From positions 2,289,501 through 2,353,500 of the forward strand of contig NZ_CP011774.1 in the NCBI RefSeq assembly GCF_001412535.1: DNA of 64,000 nucleotides, in the 5' to 3' direction. Below the pieces are notes generated by a model that saw only the letters and a list, made by a program, of their open reading frames with translations, was not told the origin of the DNA and did not search any database. Position 1 is the first letter of the stretch; each line of letters starts with the position of its first letter. This document shows, piece after piece, positions 58,202 to 64,000 of this stretch. The position numbers were made by a program, and so were the translations under genes. The DNA is from Limnohabitans sp. 63ED37-2. GTDB taxonomy: Bacteria; Pseudomonadota; Gammaproteobacteria; Burkholderiales; Burkholderiaceae_C.

Positions 58202-59244
58202 GGCGTGGTCTCTAAATCGGGGCAAACTTCAGGGTGCAGGGACTGGCGTTGGGGCAGGCGCTCCATCTGCTCGGCCAAGCCGTCCAGATAGGCGGCCACT
58301 GCGGTCAGTTGCCCGTCTGCAGTCTCGAGGGTGTTCATGTGTTCGCGAAAAGCATCTCCACCGGGCAGCGTGCGCACATACCAGCCAATGTGCTTGCGGG
58401 CCGAGCGCACCCCGGTGTATTCGCCATACAGGCCATAGTGGTCTTGCAGGTGCTCGAGCAAGGCGCGGCGCACTTCGCCCACCAGCGGCGGCGCCAGGTG
58501 TTCGCCTGTGGCCAGAAAGTGAGCGATCTCGCGAAAGATCCAGGGGCTGCCTTGCGCGGCGCGGCCAATCATGACGGCGTTGGCCCCGGTGATGCGCAGC
58601 ACATCACGGGCTTTTTCGGGCGAATCGATGTCGCCATTGGCCACCACTGGGATGCGCAAAGCCGCCTTGACCGCGGCCACCGTGTCGTATTCGGCCAAGC
58701 CTTTGTAGCCTTGCTCGCGGGTACGACCGTGCACGGTGACCATTTGCACCCCCGCACTTTCGGCCGCACGGGCCAGGCTCAGGGCATTTTTTTCAGCGTC
58801 GCACCAGCCGGTGCGCATCTTCAATGTGACGGGCACACCGTGCGGCAAAGCCGCTTCGACCACCGCGCTGATGATCTCCAGCGCCAGCGGCTCGTCTTGC
58901 ATCAGGGCCGAGCCCGCCCATTTGTTGCAGACTTTTTTGGCCGGGCAGCCCATATTGATGTCAATGATTTGTGCGCCCCGGTCGATGTTGTAGCGGGCGG
59001 CGTCGGCCATCATCTGTGCCTCGGTGCCGGCGATTTGCACCGCAATCGGGCCGGGCTCGCCGTCGTGGTTGGCGCGGCGCGAGGTTTTGAGCGAAGCCCA
59101 CAAATCAGGGCGCGAAGTCACCATTTCGCTCACCGCATAGCCCGCACCAAACTGCCGGCACAGTTGACGAAATGGCCGGTCAGTCACCCCCGCCATGGGG
59201 GCGACAAACAAGTTGTTCGTCAAGGGATAGGGGCCTATCTGCAT
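58198..59244 (-). CDS. dusB: tRNA-dihydrouridine synthase B
   Basis: An FMN/NADPH enzyme that reduces uridine to dihydrouridine in tRNA. It begins with the typical PLTNNLFVAPMAGVTDRPFR. The catalytic cysteine is in DINMGCPAKKVCNKWAGSAL, and MTVHGRTREQGYKG and GANAVMIGRAAQG are the flavin-binding motifs. Length is 348 residues. It heads the dusB-fis-purH-helicase set, all overlapping or closely spaced. Confidence 0.96.
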   Translation of the reverse strand: MQIGPYPLTNNLFVAPMAGVTDRPFRQLCRQFGAGYAVSEMVTSRPDLWASLKTSRRANHDGEPGPIAVQIAGTEAQMMADAARYNIDRGAQIIDINMGCPAKKVCNKWAGSALMQDEPLALEIISAVVEAALPHGVPVTLKMRTGWCDAEKNALSLARAAESAGVQMVTVHGRTREQGYKGLAEYDTVAAVKAALRIPVVANGDIDSPEKARDVLRITGANAVMIGRAAQGSPWIFREIAHFLATGEHLAPPLVGEVRRALLEHLQDHYGLYGEYTGVRSARKHIGWYVRTLPGGDAFREHMNTLETADGQLTAVAAYLDGLAEQMERLPQRQSLHPEVCPDLETTP

Positions 59245-59427
59245 GACCGGAGGTGGATGTTTTTGGGGGATGGGCTGGAGGAAGAGGCACGATTGTAATT
59301 GCTTAATATTTCAGCAAATGAAAGCTGGGTATGCTAGCGTTTTGGGCGATCTTGTTCACCCGCAACTCCTGGAAGCAGAACACACCCGTGCATTGGACAC
59401 GGACAAAAAGATCCGGGTCGGGTGGCT

Positions 59428-60420
59428 TTAAGCGACCACGTTGCGCAGCGCTTGCCCCAAGGTCCAGCACTTGAGGTTGTCCAGGAACATCTGGCTGACC
59501 CGGGCTTCATTGCCGTCCGAATGGCCCGCCGCATGGGGCGTGACCATGACCTGGGGCATGGCCCACAGGGGTGAATCGGTGGGCAAAGGTTCATGCGCGA
59601 ACACATCCAAAAATGCTCCACCCAAATGCCCGCTTTGCAGGGCCGACACCAAGGCGTCCTGGTCCACCACTTCGCCCCGGGCCACGTTGATCAGGTGCGC
59701 CCCCGGTGGCAGCGCTGCCAGCACATGGGCATTGACCAACTGCCGGGTCTTGGCGGTCAGGGGGCACGCCAGAATGAGCCAATCCGTTCGGGGCAGCACG
59801 GTCGCCAGGCCTTCAAAGCTCACCTGCTCCACACCGCCCTGCCACGGGGTGCTGGGGTCTACGTTTTGGCGCACCGCCACCACCTTGAGTCCCAGCGCCA
59901 TCAGCAAACTGCCCAGCTTTTGCCCGATGGGGCCCCAGCCCACGATGGTCGCGGTCTGGCCCGGCAGGTCACGCGGCATGCGTTGGCCCATCATGGGTAT
60001 CCACTGACGCGCTTGTTGCTCGGCCCACAACAGGGGGAACTTTCTGGCCATGGCCAACAAGCCCGCCAAAGCCACGGTGGCCACCACCTGCGCATTGGCC
60101 CCGGAGGACGTGGAGAGCCTCACCCCTTTGGCCATCAAGTCCTGGTAAATCTGACGGTCGGCACCGGCCGAATGGATGTGCACCCATTGGAGGCCAGGCG
60201 ATTGCCGCAGCAAGGTGTAGACCTGTTGCAAAGCGGGATGGATTTCGTGTTTGGTCGAGGTGCCCGTGACCTCCCGAGAGATGAAGGCCACATCGCCATC
60301 GGTGCGTTGCGCAGCCACAGCGTCTTCCAAGGCGATCAGCTCAAAAGAACGCTGGCCCATCGCCACCGAGACCGCTGGCCCCAAGCGGTCAATAGACTGC
60401 CGGGACATGAGGATGCGCAA
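59428..60420 (-). CDS. D-2-hydroxyacid dehydrogenase family protein
   Basis: An NAD(P)-dependent 2-hydroxyacid dehydrogenase of about 330 residues. The Rossmann motif is the variant VGWGPIGQKLG. The catalytic Arg-Glu-His set is present in INVARGEVVDQDAL, FAHEPLPTDSPLW and VTPHAAGHSDG. The start is uncertain: TTG 60420 yields the family-like MRILMSRQS, while ATG 60408 is the next choice. The open frame continues upstream to 60549 inside the preceding Bug gene. It is the last gene of a five-gene catabolic operon. The substrate is not evident. Confidence 0.88.
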   Translation of the reverse strand: MRILMSRQSIDRLGPAVSVAMGQRSFELIALEDAVAAQRTDGDVAFISREVTGTSTKHEIHPALQQVYTLLRQSPGLQWVHIHSAGADRQIYQDLMAKGVRLSTSSGANAQVVATVALAGLLAMARKFPLLWAEQQARQWIPMMGQRMPRDLPGQTATIVGWGPIGQKLGSLLMALGLKVVAVRQNVDPSTPWQGGVEQVSFEGLATVLPRTDWLILACPLTAKTRQLVNAHVLAALPPGAHLINVARGEVVDQDALVSALQSGHLGGAFLDVFAHEPLPTDSPLWAMPQVMVTPHAAGHSDGNEARVSQMFLDNLKCWTLGQALRNVVA

Positions 60421-60457
60421 ACTGGTGTTCAAGGCGGGGTCTGAATGCTGCAATGGG

Positions 60458-61432
60458 TCACTCGGCTTTGGCGCCCGAGTCACGCACAATGACACGCCAC
60501 TTGTCATGCTCGCGCTGCACGAATTGACCAAACTGGGCAGATGTGCCACCTGCGGGGTCTGCGCCCTGCGCGATCATTTGCTGCTCGATGGCGGGCACTT
60601 GCAAGATCTCATTGACAGCTTTGTTGACCATGCTGATCACCGCGTCTGGCGTGCCCTTGGGCGCAAAAAAGCCAAACCAAGAACCGGCCTCAAATTGCGG
60701 GAAGCCTTTTTCGACCACGGTGGGCACTTCGGGCATGGAGCGCGAGCGCTTGAGTGAACTGACCGCAATCGGTTTGAGCTTGCCTGCCGTGATGTGCGTC
60801 ATGACCGAAGGGATGGTGGCAAACATGAATTGGATACGGCCTGCCAACAGGTCTTTGAGGGCGTCTGCCCCCTTGTAGGGAATGTGGGTCGCCTCAAAAC
60901 CCACCCGCTTGGACAGCATGAAACTGGACAAATGGGACGAGGTGCCTATGCCGGTTGAACCGTAGTTGAGTTTGCCCGGATTGGCTTTGGCGTAGGCGAT
61001 CAGTTCTTCCATGGTGTTGGCGGGCACCGAGGGGTGGATGACCAAGACGTTGGGGACATCCGCGATCTGAACAATCGGCACCAAATCGGTCAAAGGGTTA
61101 TAGGGCAACTTGCCATACAGCGTGGGGTTGACGGCAATCGGACCGACCGAATTGACGATCAGGGTGTACCCGTCCGGTGCAGAGCGGACCACCAACTCGG
61201 TACCCAGGTTGCCCCCCGCACCGGGTTTGTTGTCGATGACAAAGGGTTGCTTGAGTTTTTCGGACAGCTGCTGGGTGACGGTACGCGCCAAGATGTCGGT
61301 GGTGCCCCCGGCCGTGAAGGCCACCACCACTTTGACCGGTTTTTGCGGATAAGCCTGGGCTTGCGCCCAAGAAGGCATGGCCATGGCCAAGACTGAAAGG
61401 CTGGCGGCAAGCCAAAGAGAAGGTGACGTCAT
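60458..61432 (-). CDS. Bug/TctC-family solute-binding protein
   Basis: This periplasmic binding protein has 324 residues from ATG 61432, preceded by GAAAGA. The signal peptide is MTSPSLWLAASLSVLAMAMP, with cleavage near SWAQA. Family motifs are VVVAFTAGGTTDILARTV, FVIDNKPGAGGNLGTELVV and APDGYTLIV. The open frame extends upstream to 61909 only by reading through antisense of the aldolase gene. It lies between the class II aldolase and the hydroxyacid dehydrogenase, so a carboxylic or hydroxy acid is the likely ligand. Confidence 0.92.
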   Translation of the reverse strand: MTSPSLWLAASLSVLAMAMPSWAQAQAYPQKPVKVVVAFTAGGTTDILARTVTQQLSEKLKQPFVIDNKPGAGGNLGTELVVRSAPDGYTLIVNSVGPIAVNPTLYGKLPYNPLTDLVPIVQIADVPNVLVIHPSVPANTMEELIAYAKANPGKLNYGSTGIGTSSHLSSFMLSKRVGFEATHIPYKGADALKDLLAGRIQFMFATIPSVMTHITAGKLKPIAVSSLKRSRSMPEVPTVVEKGFPQFEAGSWFGFFAPKGTPDAVISMVNKAVNEILQVPAIEQQMIAQGADPAGGTSAQFGQFVQREHDKWRVIVRDSGAKAE

Positions 61433-61467
61433 GCGGGTCTTTCGGTGGGGGTGAACAAGCAAGGGGC

Positions 61468-62256
61468 TCAGGTTTTGTAACTCGGGTCTATCCGGTCGAG
61501 TTTGCGCAGCAAGGCGGGCCACTCCATGAGGCCATAGGGTCTGCGGGTGCTGGGCTGGTAGTTGTTCCAGGTCTCCTCCAGCACGTCGGGCGCCACTTTC
61601 ACAAAAGGCGTTTGGCAGGCCATGGCCGCCAGTTGTGCACGGCATGACAACTCCAAACGGTGCATCCAGTTGAAAGCTTCGCCCACGCTGCGCCCCACCG
61701 TGAGCGCACCGTGGTTGCGCAGGATCAGGGCTTCGCCCTGCCCCAGGTCTTCGACCAAAGAGGCCTGCTCGGCCAGATCCAACACCACCCCTTGGTAATC
61801 GTGGTAGCCGATTTTCAAAAAGCGCATGGACGTTTGTGTGAGGGGCAGCAGACCACATTCGAGCGAGGACACGGCCATCGAGGCCCAGCTGTGGGTGTGG
61901 ATGACGCAATCGACCTCTGGCCGGGCCGCGTGCACTGCACTGTGGATCACATAACCGGCCTTGTTGATGCCGTAGTTCAAGTCACCAAAATCGGGCTTGG
62001 ACAAAATGTTGCCGTCGTGGTCGATCTTGATCAGGCTCGACGCGGTGATCTCTTCGTACATCATGCCGTAGGCGTTGATGAGGAAGGCACCGTCTTCGCC
62101 CGGCACTCGCGATGAAATGTGGTTGGCCATCATGTCGGACATGCCGTAGATGTCCACCAAGCGGTAACACGCCGCCAGATCGACACGCGCCTGCCACTCT
62201 GCGGGAGTACAGCGGGCCTGCATCGAGTCGATTTGCAAGATTCCGTTTTGAAGCAT
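61468..62256 (-). CDS. Class II aldolase/adducin-family protein
   Basis: A 262-residue zinc-dependent aldolase-type protein. The metal-binding histidines are recognisable in CVIHTHSWASMAV and LRNHGALTVG. The N-terminal part (YGMSDMMANHISSRVPGEDGAFLIN) is the phosphate or substrate-binding segment of the family. AAGGAA precedes the ATG. The members closest in pattern act in catabolism of hydroxy acids or sugars, or as decarboxylases; which applies here cannot be told. It sits between two Bug-protein genes with short gaps (15 bp and 35 bp). Confidence 0.9.
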   Translation of the reverse strand: MLQNGILQIDSMQARCTPAEWQARVDLAACYRLVDIYGMSDMMANHISSRVPGEDGAFLINAYGMMYEEITASSLIKIDHDGNILSKPDFGDLNYGINKAGYVIHSAVHAARPEVDCVIHTHSWASMAVSSLECGLLPLTQTSMRFLKIGYHDYQGVVLDLAEQASLVEDLGQGEALILRNHGALTVGRSVGEAFNWMHRLELSCRAQLAAMACQTPFVKVAPDVLEETWNNYQPSTRRPYGLMEWPALLRKLDRIDPSYKT

Positions 62257-62271
62257 GACAGTTCCTTCTGG

Positions 62272-63243
62272 TCAATCCAGTTTGACACCTGCGCTCTTAA
62301 CCAAATTCACCCAAAATTTGGCGTCTTCCGTCAAAAACGCCGCGAATTGATCGGGGTTAGTGGAAACCGACACATCGGTGCCTTCGCGGGCCAATGCGAC
62401 TTTGACAGAGGGCTGGGCCATGGCCGATTGCGCGGCATCAAAGATGCGCTTCAACACAGCTGGCGGTGTGCCCACGGGCACAAACAAGCCATACCAAAAC
62501 TCGATCGCGTACTCGGGCAGTTTGGCTTCTTGCATGCCCGGCAGACCGGGGACCAAGGGCGTGCTGGTCTTGGTGCTGACGGCCAAGCCTTTCAAGCGTC
62601 CGGCTTGGATCATGGGCAAAACTGAAGGAGGCGTGCCAAAGGTCACTTGGGTGTCTCCGGCGATCACCGACTGGATGGCAGGCGCCCCCCCACGAAACGG
62701 AATGTGCACCATGTCCACGCCGGTCAATTGGGTGAACAAGGCCGCGCCCAAATGGGGCGCAGAGCCGTTGCCCGAGGTCGCATAGTTGATCTTGCCAGGC
62801 GACTGCTTGGCACGCGCGATCAGGTCTTGCACCGAGTTGATGCCAATATTGGGGTTGACCGTGATCACCAAGGGCGAGGTGGTGACTTTGGTGATCGGCA
62901 CCAAATCTTTGGGGGTGTAGTTCAACTTGGGGTTGAGGGCCGGGTTGACCGAGATACTGCTGGGGCTGGCCAACAAAACGCTGTAACCATCTGGCGCAGA
63001 CTTGGCCACGTTTTCGGCTGCAATGCTGGAGCCAGCACCCGCCCTGTTTTCGACAACAACCGTTTGCCCCAAGGACTTGCCCATGGCATCGCTGATGGCG
63101 CGGGCCACATAGTCGGCAGCACCGCCGGGTGCAAAACCCACCACCAAACGAATCGGCTTGTTGGGATAGGCAGCGCCTTGGGCTTGAACGCCCATGGCCA
63201 TGCAAGCAAGGACAAAGGCTGAAATCAGGTTTCTTTTGTTCAT
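62272..63243 (-). CDS. Bug/TctC-family solute-binding protein
   Basis: A 323-residue periplasmic binding protein with signal peptide MNKRNLISAFVLACMAMG and cleavage near VQAQG. Family motifs are LVVGFAPGGAADYVARAI, VVVENRAGAGSSIAAENVA and APDGYSVLL. GGAGA precedes the ATG. It is the second Bug protein of the same operon and is clearly distinct in sequence from the other, suggesting two ligands or a paralogous backup. No membrane components are nearby. Confidence 0.92.
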   Translation of the reverse strand: MNKRNLISAFVLACMAMGVQAQGAAYPNKPIRLVVGFAPGGAADYVARAISDAMGKSLGQTVVVENRAGAGSSIAAENVAKSAPDGYSVLLASPSSISVNPALNPKLNYTPKDLVPITKVTTSPLVITVNPNIGINSVQDLIARAKQSPGKINYATSGNGSAPHLGAALFTQLTGVDMVHIPFRGGAPAIQSVIAGDTQVTFGTPPSVLPMIQAGRLKGLAVSTKTSTPLVPGLPGMQEAKLPEYAIEFWYGLFVPVGTPPAVLKRIFDAAQSAMAQPSVKVALAREGTDVSVSTNPDQFAAFLTEDAKFWVNLVKSAGVKLD

Positions 63244-63279
63244 GGTCTTGTCTCCAGTGTTAAATGATTTCTGGGGGTT

Positions 63280-64000
63280 TCAATCCGGCTTGGCGATGCG
63301 CAAAACGATCTTGCCCGTGTGCTGGTTGCTTTCCATGTGGGCCTTGGCCTGGTCGAGTTGGTCGAAGTCAAAGACCCGATCGAGCAAGGGCTGGATGCGA
63401 CCATCTGCAAAAGCCGGCAGGATTTGCGCCGCAAACTGGGCGATGCCATCGGCACGTTGGGCCGGTGTGCGATTCTTGTTGGACACCCCATACAGACACA
63501 GCCGCTTGGCGTGCAGGGCTTCCAGATCGATGGTGGCGTTGAGGGTGTTGTCCACATAGCCCACAAAACCCAAACGGCCCTGAAACGCCATGCAGCGCAT
63601 GCTTTCGGCAAAGACACTGCCGCCCACGGTATTGACCACCAAGTTGGCGCCTTTTTGCTCGGTCGCTTGCAGAACGGCCTGGTGAAAATCAGCCGCGCGG
63701 GTGCACAAGCCCACATCCAACCCCAGAGGTTTGAGTTGATCGAGCTTGGCCTGCGAGCCCGAGGTGCCGATGACTTTGGCGCCCAGCACCTTGGCCATTT
63801 GCAAACTGGCCACACCCACACCCGAAGACACGCCGTTGATCAGCAACCATTGATCGGCTTTCAAGTGGCCTTGCAAAACCAAGAGGTCATAGGTCACCAA
63901 AAATGTGAGCGGAATCGATGCGGCTTGCTCAAGGGTCAAGTTGTCCGGCACGCGCATGATTTCGCGCACATCCATCAAGGCGTATTCCGAAAAAGCACCC
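63280..64000 (-). CDS. Zinc-type alcohol dehydrogenase / quinone oxidoreductase, N-terminus beyond the window
   Basis: The frame stays open to the window edge (GAFSEYALM at the end), so this is the C-terminal 239 or so residues of a longer protein. The NAD(P)H-binding Rossmann motif is GVSSGVGVASLQMAKVLGA, and the fold around LTLEQAASIPLTFLVTYDLL and RLGFVGYVDN is that of quinone oxidoreductases in the MDR superfamily. No structural-zinc cysteines are visible in this part. It is the first visible gene of the operon and lies 36 bp before the Bug gene start. Confidence 0.88.
   Translation of the reverse strand, partial: GAFSEYALMDVREIMRVPDNLTLEQAASIPLTFLVTYDLLVLQGHLKADQWLLINGVSSGVGVASLQMAKVLGAKVIGTSGSQAKLDQLKPLGLDVGLCTRAADFHQAVLQATEQKGANLVVNTVGGSVFAESMRCMAFQGRLGFVGYVDNTLNATIDLEALHAKRLCLYGVSNKNRTPAQRADGIAQFAAQILPAFADGRIQPLLDRVFDFDQLDQAKAHMESNQHTGKIVLRIAKPD

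Noticed and set aside
61433..61909. N-terminal extension of the second Bug protein frame
   Set aside because: The signal peptide begins at ATG 61432 with a ribosome site. The extension lies in another frame of the aldolase gene.

Overview
The window looks like chromosomal DNA of a GC-rich betaproteobacterium of the order Burkholderiales, probably Comamonadaceae (Limnohabitans, Rhodoferax or Polaromonas-like). This rests on the gene orders yqgE-ruvX-pyrR-pyrB-pyrC'-plsC, rubredoxin/thiD-hemL and dusB-fis-purH, and on three Bug-family solute-binding proteins. The genus is an inference. I saw no rRNA, tRNA, transposase, integrase or CRISPR array.

Positions 1-38.6 kb are accessory in character, and every gene there is on the minus strand. 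Two giant surface proteins dominate: a 4,493-residue TpsA/filamentous-haemagglutinin-like exoprotein (147-13628) and a 6,686-residue BapA/RTX-like adhesin (18567-38627). Between them lie a TPR plus GT41 (OGT/SPINDLY-type) glycosyltransferase, a 94-residue GIY-YIG nuclease and a hicA-hicB toxin-antitoxin pair. All five gaps at the 3' ends of these units are filled by clusters of one 29-30 bp hairpin repeat (27 full copies counted by eye). The repeat's stem sequence varies but stays paired, and the clusters sit 0-64 bp from a stop codon. One cluster appears to have supplied the last codons and stop of the glycosyltransferase gene. No repeat copies were seen to the right of 18.6 kb. Both giant genes have AT-rich upstream regions containing dyads.

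Positions 39-54 kb are housekeeping. They hold a divergent iron(III)-type ABC permease and ATPase (no binding protein nearby), a membrane-anchored NTF2-like protein, and a tight minus-strand operon for pyrimidine synthesis, Holliday-junction processing and phospholipid synthesis. Its dihydroorotase is of the non-catalytic type. Photolyase, a short rubredoxin, thiD, hemL and a small outer-membrane-type protein follow.

Positions 52.6-59.2 kb hold an orphan Bug protein, a VapBC-like pair, a DUF6172-type small protein and a minus-strand dusB-fis-purH-DEAD-helicase run with overlapping start and stop codons. Positions 59.4-64 kb hold a minus-strand catabolic-looking operon: quinone oxidoreductase (cut by the window edge), Bug protein, class II aldolase, Bug protein and D-2-hydroxyacid dehydrogenase.

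The part most worth following is the first 18.6 kb. There a dispersed, covarying hairpin element, a small GIY-YIG nuclease, a possible adhesin-modifying glycosyltransferase and giant adhesins are interleaved.
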